64,000 nt of DNA, taken from contig NZ_FZOL01000029.1 of the NCBI RefSeq assembly GCF_900188455.1, positions 1 through 64,000 on the forward strand, in the 5' to 3' direction. This stretch comes from Pseudomonas japonica (GTDB lineage: Bacteria; Pseudomonadota; Gammaproteobacteria; Pseudomonadales; Pseudomonadaceae). Numbering within the stretch: the stretch's first letter is position 1; the number at the start of each line of letters is the position of its first letter. Positions 8,380-16,995 of the stretch are shown in pieces. The position numbers and the translations under genes are program-made. A model generated the notes under the pieces. It ran no database searches. It had not been told where the DNA came from and saw only the letters and a program-made list of their open reading frames with translations.

Positions 8380-10206
8380 ATGAACAAACACCTTTCGCGC
8401 GGATGGGCGAAGGCCGCGGTGTGCCCGGCCTTTACCCTGGCTGCCGCCGGCCTGCTCGGCGCGCAGCCTTGCCAGGCCTTGACCTTCGGTGACGAGGACG
8501 GCCTCTCGGGCAGTTTCGACTCGACCCTTTCCTATGGTTTCGCCAGCCGTCTGCAGTCACCCGACTGCCACCTGCTGGGCAGCAACAATGGCGGTTGCAA
8601 CACCGGCACCGGCAATGCGCTGAGCCGTTACTACAACCTCGAACGCGGCAACGGCTACGCCAACGCCGACATCAACTACGCCAATGCCGACGACGGCAAC
8701 CTCAACTACCACAAGCACGACGTGTTCTCCCAGGTGCTCAAGGGCACCCATGAGCTGAGCCTGCGCTTCGGCGAGGGCTGGAGCGCCCTGGGCCGGGTCG
8801 CCTGGGCCCGCGACTTCAAGATGGACGATACCCGCCGTACCGACCTCGAAGGCCCGGCCCGGCGCGACGCCACCCAGCGTTTCGACCTGCTCGACCTGTG
8901 GCTGGCGAAAAGCTTCGAGCTTGGCCAGATGCCGGCCAAGGTCAAGGTCGGCAACCAGGTGATCAGCTGGGGAGCGGAGATGTTCATCAGCGGCGGCATC
9001 AACCAGATCAACGCCCTCAGCCTACCCAAGTACCACACCCCGGGCACTCAGCTCAAAGAGGTGTTCATCCCGGCGCCGATGGCCTCGTTCAGCCTCGGTC
9101 TGAGCGACAGCCTGAGCCTGGAGGGCTACTACCAGTTCAAGTGGAATGCCTACGGCCTCGACCCGGTCGGCAGCTACTTTTCCAGCGCCGACGTCGCCGG
9201 CGAAGGGCGCCGGGCGATCTACTACCCAACAAACTACGCCCAGGGCCTGCTGCCCGGCATCTGCGCCGGTACGCCCACGGGGCACTGCGGCGACCCGCGG
9301 AGCAGCGGCCTGAGTCATGAGCAGATCGTCGCCAGCGGTCTGGCGGTGCCTTATGGCGGCGAGCGCAAAGCCAGCAACAGCGGCCAGTACGGCCTGGCCC
9401 TGCGCTGGATGGCCGAGTCGATCGGCACCGAGTTCGGCCTGTTCTACCAGCGCTACCACGACAAGTTGCCCTTCATCGGCTACACAGCGCGCAGCAACCC
9501 GGACGCCCTGGTGGTGGACGACTATTTCATCGACTACGGCGAGGACAAGGACCTCTTCGGTCTGTCCATGAGCACCCTGGTGGGGCCGGTGGCGGTGGCC
9601 GGCGAGCTGTCGCTGCGGCCCCGGGACAGTGTGGGCATCGACCCGACGGTGCCTTTCGGCCAGGGCCTGAGCGGCAGCTTCAACCGCTACAGCGTGTTCG
9701 ACACCGGCGAGCACCGGGGCTTCATCGAGACGCGCAAGTGGCAGGCCGACCTCAACGCCACCTACACCTTCTCGGCCAACGACTCGCTGGGCTTCATTCC
9801 CGGCGCCCTGGGCGCTTCCGACGCGTTCCTGCTGGCGGAGGTGGCGCTGGTGCGCTATCCGGGCCTGGACCTGTCGGGCGAGGTGCCCTACGTGATGCCG
9901 GACTACTCGTTGCCCGACCGCACCTCCTGGGGCTACGTCACCGAGTTCGGGGTCAACTACCCGAACCTGTTCGACAGCGGCGTCACCGTCACCCCGCAAC
10001 TGGACTTCAGCCATGACGTCAAGGGCACCACGCCCAACGCCATGCCCTTCGTCGAGGGGCGCAAGTCGCTGACCGGCTCCCTGCTGTTCAACTACCGCGA
10101 CCGCTGGAAAGGCGGCCTGCAGTGGGTGCGCTACTGGGGCGGCGGCGACAACAACCTGATGGCCGATCGCGACTTCATCAGCGGCAACCTTTCCTACTCC
10201 TTCTGA
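8380..10206 (+). CDS. DUF1302 outer-membrane beta-barrel protein
   Basis: A 608-residue exported protein. After a signal sequence ending near 'LLGAQPCQA' it begins 'LTFGDEDGLSGSFDSTLSYG', the DUF1302 hallmark, and ends in '...GNLSYSF' with a C-terminal Phe, as expected for an outer-membrane barrel. Alternating aromatic/polar strands run through the whole protein. A GC-rich hairpin without a T-run (10212-10240) separates it from the MMPL gene. It is likely the outer-membrane channel or receptor of the four-gene transport module. Confidence 0.85.
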   Translation: MNKHLSRGWAKAAVCPAFTLAAAGLLGAQPCQALTFGDEDGLSGSFDSTLSYGFASRLQSPDCHLLGSNNGGCNTGTGNALSRYYNLERGNGYANADINYANADDGNLNYHKHDVFSQVLKGTHELSLRFGEGWSALGRVAWARDFKMDDTRRTDLEGPARRDATQRFDLLDLWLAKSFELGQMPAKVKVGNQVISWGAEMFISGGINQINALSLPKYHTPGTQLKEVFIPAPMASFSLGLSDSLSLEGYYQFKWNAYGLDPVGSYFSSADVAGEGRRAIYYPTNYAQGLLPGICAGTPTGHCGDPRSSGLSHEQIVASGLAVPYGGERKASNSGQYGLALRWMAESIGTEFGLFYQRYHDKLPFIGYTARSNPDALVVDDYFIDYGEDKDLFGLSMSTLVGPVAVAGELSLRPRDSVGIDPTVPFGQGLSGSFNRYSVFDTGEHRGFIETRKWQADLNATYTFSANDSLGFIPGALGASDAFLLAEVALVRYPGLDLSGEVPYVMPDYSLPDRTSWGYVTEFGVNYPNLFDSGVTVTPQLDFSHDVKGTTPNAMPFVEGRKSLTGSLLFNYRDRWKGGLQWVRYWGGGDNNLMADRDFISGNLSYSF

Positions 10207-10211
10207 TCCGA

Positions 10212-10240
10212 CCGCCACGCGCGCGCAAGGCGCGTGGCGG
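10212..10240 (+). other. Intra-operon GC-rich hairpin
   Basis: CCGCCACGCGC, a 7-base loop, then GCGCGTGGCGG: a perfect 11-bp stem in the 45-bp gap between the DUF1302 and MMPL genes. No T-tract follows and the GGAGG ribosome site begins at its edge. It is more likely an mRNA stability or attenuation element than a full terminator. Confidence 0.5.
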
Positions 10241-10251
10241 GGAGGCTATTC

Positions 10252-12612
10252 ATGCTGGCTTATCTGGTCTCGGCGCTCGAGCGCCTGGTCTTTCGCCATC
10301 GCCTGGCGACCCTGGGGTTGCTGGCGTTGGTCACTGTGCTGATGGGGGCGTTCGCCGCCCGCCTGGAAATGTCGGCGGGCTTCGACAAGCAACTGCCGCA
10401 GCAACACCCCTATATCAAGACGTTCAACGAGTACCGCGATGTGCTGTTCGGCGCCAACCGGGTGATCGTGGTCCTGCGCGCGCGCCACGGCGACATCTGG
10501 AACAGCGCCGCGCTGACGCGCCTGCACGACCTGACCCAGACCCTGTTCTTCCTGCCAGGCATCGACCGGCGCAGCGTCACCTCGCTGTGGACGCCGAACA
10601 CCCGCGCGGTGCAGATCACCGAGGAGGGCATGAAAGCCGAGGATGTGGTCGGCGGTGATGTCACTGTCGCCACCCTCGACGCCCGGGCCATCGCCGGAAT
10701 TCGCGAGCGCACCCTGGCCGGCGGTTTCGTCGGCAGCCTGGTGGCCAACGACCAGCGCGGAGCGATGGTGGTGGCCGAGCTGGCCGACCCGGACCCGGCC
10801 ACCGGCAAGCGCCTGGACTACCTGGCCTTCAGTCGCGAGCTGGAGACTCAGGTGCGGGCGCAGTATGCCGACGCCGACTTCGACGTGCAGATCATCGGCT
10901 TCGCCAAGCAGATGGGCGATATCGGCGCCGGCGCGCGCAGCGTGGTCGAGTTCTTCGCCCTGGCCTTCGTGCTCACCGCGCTGGCGGTCTACTGGTACAC
11001 CCGCTCCTGGCGCCTGACCCTGCTGCCCCTGGCGTGCTCGCTGGTGTCGGTGGTGTGGCAGTTCGGCACCCTGACGCTGCTCGGCTTCGGCCTCGATCCG
11101 CTGGCGATCCTGGTGCCGTTCCTGGTGTTCGCCATCGGGGTGTCCCATGGCGTGCAGCAGGTCAATTTCATCGCCAAGGAGGTCTGCGCCGGCGCCGATG
11201 GCATGACCGCCGCCCGGCGCAGTTTCGTCGGCCTGATGATCCCCGGCACCCTGGCCCTGATCACCGCCTTTGTCGGCTTCGCCACGCTGGTGCTGGTGCC
11301 GATCCCGATGATCCGCGAGCTGGCGATCACCGCCTCGGTGGGGGTGGCCTACAAGATCGTCACCAACCTGGTGATGCTGCCGCTGCTGGCCAGCTACTGC
11401 CGTTTCGATGCGCGCTACGTGGCCCGGGTGGAGCGCCTGCGGGCGCGCCGCGAAGGGCTGATGAGCGGCCTCGGGCGCATCGCCGAGCCACGCAACGCGC
11501 TGCGGGTGACGCTGCTCGGCGCACTGTTGATGGTGCTGGCGGTGTGGCAGAGCCAGGGCCGGCATGTCGGCCATGTGCTGCCGGGGGCGCCCGAGTTGCA
11601 CGCCGACTCGCGCTACAACCAGGACGTGGAGCAGGTGGTCAGCCACTTCGCCCTGGGCCTGGACCTGTTTACCGTGGCCGTGGCGACACCGCCTGGCGGC
11701 TGCTACCGGCATGACGTCATGGCCTACGTCGACCGCCTCACCTGGTACCTGGCGACCCTGCCCGGGGTGCTCTCGGCGCAGTCGCTGCCGGCCATGGCCA
11801 AGCTGGCGGCCTCGGGGGTGAACGAGGGCAACCCGAAATGGGCGGCGCTGCCGGCCGACGAGCTTTCCCTCGGCGAGGCGGTGCGCCAGGTACCCGAGGC
11901 GCTGCGCCTGTTCGATGCCGACTGCACGGTGCTGCCGGTCAACCTGTACCTGGCCGACCACAAGGCCAGCACCCTCAAGCAGGTGACCGCGGCCATCGAG
12001 CAGTACCGCGAGGCGCATGCGCTGCCCGGGGTGACCGTGCGCCTGGCCAGCGGCAGCGCCGGGGTGCAGGCGGCCACCAATGCGGTGGTCGAGGGCTCCG
12101 AGCTGCCGATGATGCTCTACGTGTACCTGACCATCGTGCTGCTGGTGGGGCTGGTGTACCGCGACTGGCGGGCCATGCTCGCCTGCTGCCTGCCGCTGAC
12201 CCTGGCGACCTTCCTCGGCTACTGGTTCATGAAGGCGCTGGATATCGGCCTGACCGTGGCGACCCTACCGGTGATGGTGCTCGCCGTGGGCGTCGGGGTG
12301 GATTACGCCTTCTACATCTACAACCGCCTGCAACTGCACCTGGCCGCGGGACGCGACATCGTCGCCGCGTTCCAGCAGGCCCTGCGCGAGGTGGGCGTGG
12401 CCACGGTGTTCACCGCCCTGACCCTGTCGGTGGGGGTGGCCACCTGGTCGTTCTCGGCGCTGAAGTTCCAGGCCGACATGGGCCTGCTGCTGACCTTCAT
12501 GTTCATGGCCAACATGCTGATGGCGGTGACCCTGCTGCCGGCGCTGGCGGTGGTCCTGGAAAGACTGGTTCCGCGACGGGGGCCGGTTCGCGCGCCCCTG
12601 CTCGCGCATTGA
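10252..12612 (+). CDS. RND superfamily transporter, MMPL/HpnN-like
   Basis: A 786-residue inner-membrane exporter with two MMPL repeats. One membrane helix lies near the N-terminus, followed by a large periplasmic loop and a five-helix bundle (including 'PLAILVPFLVFAIGVSHGVQ'). The same layout repeats in the second half ('TLPVMVLAVGVGVDYAFYIY'). The start at 10252 has a GGAGG ribosome site at 7 bp, while an upstream in-frame ATG (10234) falls within the hairpin. Family members move lipids and other hydrophobic molecules. With DUF1329, DUF1302 and the YCF48 protein it forms a cell-envelope transport module. Substrate unknown. Confidence 0.88.
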   Translation: MLAYLVSALERLVFRHRLATLGLLALVTVLMGAFAARLEMSAGFDKQLPQQHPYIKTFNEYRDVLFGANRVIVVLRARHGDIWNSAALTRLHDLTQTLFFLPGIDRRSVTSLWTPNTRAVQITEEGMKAEDVVGGDVTVATLDARAIAGIRERTLAGGFVGSLVANDQRGAMVVAELADPDPATGKRLDYLAFSRELETQVRAQYADADFDVQIIGFAKQMGDIGAGARSVVEFFALAFVLTALAVYWYTRSWRLTLLPLACSLVSVVWQFGTLTLLGFGLDPLAILVPFLVFAIGVSHGVQQVNFIAKEVCAGADGMTAARRSFVGLMIPGTLALITAFVGFATLVLVPIPMIRELAITASVGVAYKIVTNLVMLPLLASYCRFDARYVARVERLRARREGLMSGLGRIAEPRNALRVTLLGALLMVLAVWQSQGRHVGHVLPGAPELHADSRYNQDVEQVVSHFALGLDLFTVAVATPPGGCYRHDVMAYVDRLTWYLATLPGVLSAQSLPAMAKLAASGVNEGNPKWAALPADELSLGEAVRQVPEALRLFDADCTVLPVNLYLADHKASTLKQVTAAIEQYREAHALPGVTVRLASGSAGVQAATNAVVEGSELPMMLYVYLTIVLLVGLVYRDWRAMLACCLPLTLATFLGYWFMKALDIGLTVATLPVMVLAVGVGVDYAFYIYNRLQLHLAAGRDIVAAFQQALREVGVATVFTALTLSVGVATWSFSALKFQADMGLLLTFMFMANMLMAVTLLPALAVVLERLVPRRGPVRAPLLAH

Positions 12613-12625
12613 GAGGGGCTGAGTG

Positions 12626-13633
12626 ATGAAAAGTATTCGAGTGTTGCACTGGGTACTGTTGCCTTGGGGACTGTTGCCTTGGGTGCTGGGGCTGCTGTGC
12701 GCGACGCCTGGCTGGGCGGTGCCGGCGATTGCCCTGCACGAGGTTCGCCAGGCGCCGCTGGTGGCGGTCGCGCGGGCCGGGCAGGGGTGGGTGGCGGTGG
12801 GCGACCATGGCGTGGTGGCGCTGTCGGACGACGGTCGCGCGTGGCAGCAGGCCCGGCGCGTGCCGGTGGATGGGCTGCTGACCGCGGTGAGCTTCATCGA
12901 TGACCGACAGGGCTGGGCGGTGGGGCATGGCGGGGTGCTGCTGCACAGCGTCGATGGCGGCCGCGACTGGGAGCTGCAACAGCGCCTGGAGGGCAGGCCG
13001 GTACTGCTCTCGGTGCTGTTCAGCGACAGCCGCCACGGCCTGGTCGTGGGTGCCTATGGCTATGCCGCGCGCACCGTCGATGGCGGCAACCACTGGCAGG
13101 TGGTGCGGGTGGGCGAGGAGGGCGACGACTTCCACCTCAACCAGGTGTTCAGGGCGGCTGATGGCAGCCTGTTCGTCGTCGGCGAGGCAGGCCGCGCCTA
13201 CCGCTCCAGCGACCAGGGGGCGTCCTGGCAACGGCTGGAGACTGGCGTCAGTGGCTCGTTGTGGACCGGCACCGGCCTGCGCGATGGCCGGGTGCTGTTG
13301 GCCGGCATGAGCGGGCGGGTGCTCCTGGGTGACAGCCAAGGCCGCGAATGGCGCGTGCTGGACAGTGGCAGTCACGAGGCGATCACCGCCGTGACGCAAC
13401 TGGACGATGGGCGCGTGGCCCTGGTGGGCAACGCCGGACTGGTGGCGGTTTCCGACCCGCGGGTGGCGCAGTTCACCAGCCACCAGCGTGAGGACCGCCT
13501 GAACCTCTCGGCCCTGACCGCGCAGTCCGGTCGCCTGTTGCTGTTCGGCAGCGCTGGCGTGCTGGACAGCGTGGCACCGGATGCCAAAGCGCCTGGCGCC
13601 GCGCGCCAATCCAGCGAAAAAGCCCCTCGATAG
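12626..13633 (+). CDS. YCF48/BNR-repeat beta-propeller protein
   Basis: A 335-residue exported protein with a signal peptide (about residues 1-30) and repeated BNR/Asp-box units: 'HSVDGGRDWELQ', 'RTVDGGNHWQVV' and 'RSSDQGASWQRL'. This matches the YCF48/photosystem II stability factor fold, here in a heterotroph. It starts 13 bp after the MMPL gene; a GTG at 12623 is an alternative start. YCF48 proteins regularly accompany DUF1302/DUF1329/MMPL genes and probably act as a periplasmic assembly or adaptor component. There is no enzymatic motif. Confidence 0.83.
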   Translation: MKSIRVLHWVLLPWGLLPWVLGLLCATPGWAVPAIALHEVRQAPLVAVARAGQGWVAVGDHGVVALSDDGRAWQQARRVPVDGLLTAVSFIDDRQGWAVGHGGVLLHSVDGGRDWELQQRLEGRPVLLSVLFSDSRHGLVVGAYGYAARTVDGGNHWQVVRVGEEGDDFHLNQVFRAADGSLFVVGEAGRAYRSSDQGASWQRLETGVSGSLWTGTGLRDGRVLLAGMSGRVLLGDSQGREWRVLDSGSHEAITAVTQLDDGRVALVGNAGLVAVSDPRVAQFTSHQREDRLNLSALTAQSGRLLLFGSAGVLDSVAPDAKAPGAARQSSEKAPR

Positions 13634-13671
13634 ACTCAAGCCCAGGCCGATCGCCTGTAGCGGAGCACCCA

Positions 13672-14892
13672 ATGTTCAAGCAATTCCTGCGTCATCTGTT
13701 GTGTGGTCTTTCGTTGTGCGCCGGCGCTGCCTCGGCGTTCGCGGCTTTCGTGCCGGAGCAGGCCCGTGTCGAAGTGCTGGGTGAGCATCGTGACCAGCAC
13801 TGGTTCTGGATCTGGGGCAGCAACGCGCCGAACATGGTCGACGGTCGCGCCTACCTGTTCGACGACCAGGGCCGCAACCTCGGCCAGTTGAGTACCGGTA
13901 TCTGGTCCAACGGCCTGCAACTGGCCCAGGGGCGCGACGAGCTGTATGCCACCGAGATCCATTTCAGTCGTGGCGTGCGCGGCAAGCGCAGCGACGTGGT
14001 CACGGTGTACGACGCCCGCACCCTCAGCCCCAAGCACGAGATCGAGATCCCGGCCAAGCGCATGACCGCGCTGATCTCCACCGGGCTCAGCGTGCTGTCC
14101 GATGACGAGCGCTTCCTGCTGGTGCTCAACTTCACCCCGGCGCAGTCGATCTCGGTGGTGGACCTGGAGAACGACCGCTTCGTCACCGAGGTGCCGATCC
14201 CCGGCTGCGCGTCGATCTATCCGGCCGGTCCCCGCGACTTCTACGCGATCTGCGGCAATGGCGGTTTCTTCCACCTGCGCCTGGACGATCAGGGGCAGGT
14301 GATCCGGCAGGAACGCACGCCTCCGGCATTCGACCCGCTCAAGGACCTGCTGCTGACCACCGCGGTGCGCGATGGCGACACCTGGTACTTCGTCTCGCAG
14401 CAGAATCACGCCTATGCCCTGGGCATGACCGCCGACGGTGTGCGACCGCTCGCGCAGTGGTCGCTGCTCAGCGACGAGGAGCGCGGCGATGGCTGGGGGA
14501 TCGCCGGCAACCACGGCGTGGCCTTCCATGGGCAGAGCGGACGGCTGTTCGTGCTGATGCACAAGGACCTGCCGGAGAACTACCAGAAACCCGGCACCGA
14601 GGTGTGGGTGTACGACGTGCGCACCCGGCAGCGGCTGGCGCGTCTGCCGCTCAAGGAACAGAGCACCGCCATCGGCGTCAGCCAGGGGGCGCAGCCGCGC
14701 CTGTACAGCCTGGATTGGGTCGCGCCCATGCCGCGCCCCTTTGCCCTGTGGATCTACCTCACCGAGGGCGAGGCCGGGTTGACGCCACTGCTGCGTCAGG
14801 CCGTGAACCTGTATGACGCCGACAGTGGCGAGCACCTGCGCGGCATCGGCGATATCCCCCTGGGCTTTCTCAATGTGGTGATGCCATGGTGA
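13672..14892 (+). CDS. aauB: Aromatic amine dehydrogenase heavy (large) subunit
   Basis: A 406-residue periplasmic beta-propeller subunit with a cleavable signal ending 'AGAASAFA'. The mature start 'FVPEQARVEVLGEHRDQHWF' and the segments 'GQLSTGIWSNGLQLAQ' and 'YATEIHFSRGVRGKR' are those of MauB/AauB heavy chains. It heads a set with exactly the B-E-D-A order known for the aau cluster of Alcaligenes faecalis, followed by the same monohaem cytochrome. MauB is the alternative, but the missing mauF/G/L/M/N genes favour the aromatic amine enzyme (tyramine, phenylethylamine, tryptamine). The specific substrate is inferred. Confidence 0.85.
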   Translation: MFKQFLRHLLCGLSLCAGAASAFAAFVPEQARVEVLGEHRDQHWFWIWGSNAPNMVDGRAYLFDDQGRNLGQLSTGIWSNGLQLAQGRDELYATEIHFSRGVRGKRSDVVTVYDARTLSPKHEIEIPAKRMTALISTGLSVLSDDERFLLVLNFTPAQSISVVDLENDRFVTEVPIPGCASIYPAGPRDFYAICGNGGFFHLRLDDQGQVIRQERTPPAFDPLKDLLLTTAVRDGDTWYFVSQQNHAYALGMTADGVRPLAQWSLLSDEERGDGWGIAGNHGVAFHGQSGRLFVLMHKDLPENYQKPGTEVWVYDVRTRQRLARLPLKEQSTAIGVSQGAQPRLYSLDWVAPMPRPFALWIYLTEGEAGLTPLLRQAVNLYDADSGEHLRGIGDIPLGFLNVVMPW

Positions 14893-15440
14893 GTATCGAC
14901 CTGCTCCACGATCCGCTGGTGCATCTCGCCAGCGCCGGCGGCCTGGGCCTGCTGCTGGGCGCCGCGGCGCTGCACAAGCTGCGCGCACCCCAGGCCTTCG
15001 CCCAGGTGCTGCGACGTTATGCCCAGGTGCTCGGGCCATGGTGCGCGGCAGCGCTGTGGCCGTACCTGCTGGCGCTGCTGGAGGTACTGGCCGCCGCCGG
15101 GCTGCTGCTCAGTGGTGGGTGGTCGCTGGCGGCACTGCCCGCGGCGCTGTTGCTGGCGCTCTACGCCGGGGTGCTGGCGCTGGGTTCGCGCCAGGGTGCC
15201 GCCATCGAGGATTGCGGCTGCCACTTCGGCGGCCGCCCGCAGCCGCCGGCCAGGGCGCTGGTGTGGCGCAACCTGCTGCTGGCCGCGCTGGCCGCGAACC
15301 TGCTGGTGCCGATGAGCGCGCGGACGCTGACCTGGCTCGACGCCTTCACCCTGGTCTGCGTCTTCATCGGCGCCGCCGCCAGCTACCAATTGGCGAACCT
15401 GCTGATTTCCAACCGTGTATCCCTGAGGCAACGGCCATGA
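14886..15440 (+). CDS. aauE: MauE/DoxX-like membrane protein for light-chain export/folding
   Basis: A 184-residue polytopic membrane protein with four or more hydrophobic segments and the short Cys motif 'IEDCGCHFGG' typical of MauE. MauE and MauD are needed to form the many disulfides of the small subunit. It overlaps aauB by 7 bp and aauD by 4 bp, so it is translationally coupled to both. Confidence 0.85.
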   Translation: MVSIDLLHDPLVHLASAGGLGLLLGAAALHKLRAPQAFAQVLRRYAQVLGPWCAAALWPYLLALLEVLAAAGLLLSGGWSLAALPAALLLALYAGVLALGSRQGAAIEDCGCHFGGRPQPPARALVWRNLLLAALAANLLVPMSARTLTWLDAFTLVCVFIGAAASYQLANLLISNRVSLRQRP

Positions 15441-16027
15441 CCCATGCTCTGATAATTTCCTGCCTGCTGTCGTGGGCGCTGATCCTGCTGCTGATCCTCG
15501 CGGTGTGGGCCCTGGCGCGCCAGGTCGGGCTGCTCCACGAACGCCTCCAGCCGGTGGGTGCGCTGTCGCTGGGCAAGGCGATCAAGGCCGGCGCGCCGGC
15601 ACCGCTGTTCACCCTGCCGAGCCTGACCGGTGGTTCGGTCAGCCTGGGCGGCGCCAGGGCGCAGCCGACCTTGCTGTTCTTCCTTTCCGAAACCTGTCCG
15701 GTGTGCAAGACGCTGTTGCCGGTGCTCGATGCCCTGCGCCGCCAGGAACGCCTGGACATCGTCCTGGCCAGTGACGGCGAAGCCGCCGAGCACCTGGCCT
15801 TCATCGCTGCTCAGGGCCTGCAGGGCTATCCCTACCTGCTGTCGCGGGAGGTCGGCCTGGCGTACCAGATCAGCAAGCTGCCCTACGCGGTGCTGATCGA
15901 CGAGCAGGGCAGCGTCGCCAGTCATGGCCTGGTCAACAGCCGTGAGCACCTGGAGAGCCTGCTGGAAGCGCGGCGCCTGGGCCATCCCACGGTCCAGGCG
16001 TACAACGCCGCGCGGCAGGGGGCCTGA
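15437..16027 (+). CDS. aauD: MauD-like thioredoxin-fold disulfide protein
   Basis: A 196-residue protein with an N-terminal membrane anchor (about residues 5-25) and a periplasmic thioredoxin-like domain. The redox motif CPVC lies in 'FFLSETCPVCKTLLPVLDAL', followed by 'ISKLPYAVLIDEQG' containing the cis-Pro. The role, by family, is disulfide formation or isomerisation in the Cys-rich light chain. Its stop and the aauA start are 2 bp apart. The 4-bp overlap with aauE fixes the start at 15437. Confidence 0.87.
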   Translation: MTHALIISCLLSWALILLLILAVWALARQVGLLHERLQPVGALSLGKAIKAGAPAPLFTLPSLTGGSVSLGGARAQPTLLFFLSETCPVCKTLLPVLDALRRQERLDIVLASDGEAAEHLAFIAAQGLQGYPYLLSREVGLAYQISKLPYAVLIDEQGSVASHGLVNSREHLESLLEARRLGHPTVQAYNAARQGA

Positions 16028-16029
16028 AC

Positions 16030-16554
16030 ATGACGATCAAATGGTTCGACGAAGCCACCCAACTGCTGACCCGTCGCGTTGCCCGTGGCACCTCGCGCCG
16101 AGGCTTTCTCGGTGGCCTGGGCACCTTGCTGGTGGGCGCCGGGGCGACCACGCTGCTGCCGGTGTTCCGCGGCGGTGCCTTCGCCCAGTCCAGCGCCGGG
16201 CTGCAGGAGTCCGGCGACCCGAACAGCTGCGAGTACTGGCGTCACTGCGCCATCGACGGCTTTCTCTGCGGCTGTTGCGGCGGCACCTCCAGCAGTTGTC
16301 CGCCCGGCACCGTGCGCTCGGACATCACCTGGATCGGCACCTGCCGCAATCCCACCGACGGCAAGGACTACGTGATCTCGTACAACGACTGCTGTGGCAA
16401 GAGCAACTGCGGCCGCTGCGTCTGCCAGCGCGACCAGGGCGACACGCCGCTGTACCGACCGCAGAGCTCCAACGACATCAACTGGTGCTCCGGCAGCCAG
16501 GCGGACATGCCTTACCACTGCTCGCTGTCGGTGGTGATCGGGGTCAAGGAGTAG
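16030..16554 (+). CDS. aauA: Aromatic amine dehydrogenase light (small) subunit, TTQ-bearing
   Basis: A 174-residue catalytic subunit. A twin-arginine leader ('TSRRGFLGGLG') indicates Tat-type export. Fourteen Cys follow. Trp101 in 'PPGTVRSDITWIGTC' and Trp152 in 'NDINWCSGS' match the two tryptophans that crosslink to tryptophan tryptophylquinone: their spacing of 51 equals that in methylamine dehydrogenase (57/108) and aromatic amine dehydrogenase (109/160). Asp120 sits 19 residues after the first Trp, like the catalytic Asp of AADH. It oxidises primary amines to aldehyde plus ammonia in the periplasm. The cofactor maturase is not encoded in the window. Confidence 0.9.
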   Translation: MTIKWFDEATQLLTRRVARGTSRRGFLGGLGTLLVGAGATTLLPVFRGGAFAQSSAGLQESGDPNSCEYWRHCAIDGFLCGCCGGTSSSCPPGTVRSDITWIGTCRNPTDGKDYVISYNDCCGKSNCGRCVCQRDQGDTPLYRPQSSNDINWCSGSQADMPYHCSLSVVIGVKE

Positions 16555-16557
16555 GGC

Positions 16558-16995
16558 ATGGCCAGCCGACTGCCCTGGGTGCTGCTGCTCGCGCTGGCGA
16601 CGCCGGCGGGGGCCACCGAGCCGCGCCAGTTCGACTACATGCTCAACTGCCAGGGTTGCCACCTGCCCGATGGCGGCGGCAATCCGCAGCGCGGCGTGCC
16701 GGCCTTTCCCGGCCAGCTGGGCAAGTTCCTGTTGGTGCCAGGGGGCCGCGAGTACCTGGTGCAGGTGCCCGGCTCGGCGTTGTCGGGGCTGTCGGACGAG
16801 GCCCTGGCCGGGGTCCTGAACTGGATGCTGGTGCGCTTCGACGCCAGCCATCTGCCCGCGGATTTTCAAGCCTACAGCGGCGCCGAAGTGCGGCAGTGGC
16901 GCCACGCGGTACCCGCCGATGTCAACGTCACCCGCGAGCGCCTGCTGAAACGCATCGCCGAACAAGAACAACCACCAGGGAACACCGACCGATGA
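16558..16995 (+). CDS. Small periplasmic monohaem c-type cytochrome (aau orf-2-like)
   Basis: A 145-residue exported protein with signal 'LLLALATPAGA' and one haem motif, CQGCH, near the mature N-terminus. It follows aauA by 3 bp, the position of the monohaem cytochrome called orf-2 in the A. faecalis aau cluster. It may accept electrons from the amine dehydrogenase or pass them on; azurin is the acceptor known for AADH. It overlaps the next cytochrome gene by 4 bp. Confidence 0.85.
   Translation: MASRLPWVLLLALATPAGATEPRQFDYMLNCQGCHLPDGGGNPQRGVPAFPGQLGKFLLVPGGREYLVQVPGSALSGLSDEALAGVLNWMLVRFDASHLPADFQAYSGAEVRQWRHAVPADVNVTRERLLKRIAEQEQPPGNTDR

Noticed and set aside
10246..12018. A 590-codon minus-strand frame opposite the MMPL gene
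   Set aside because: Mirror of a strongly supported RND gene; no recognisable motif or ribosome site.
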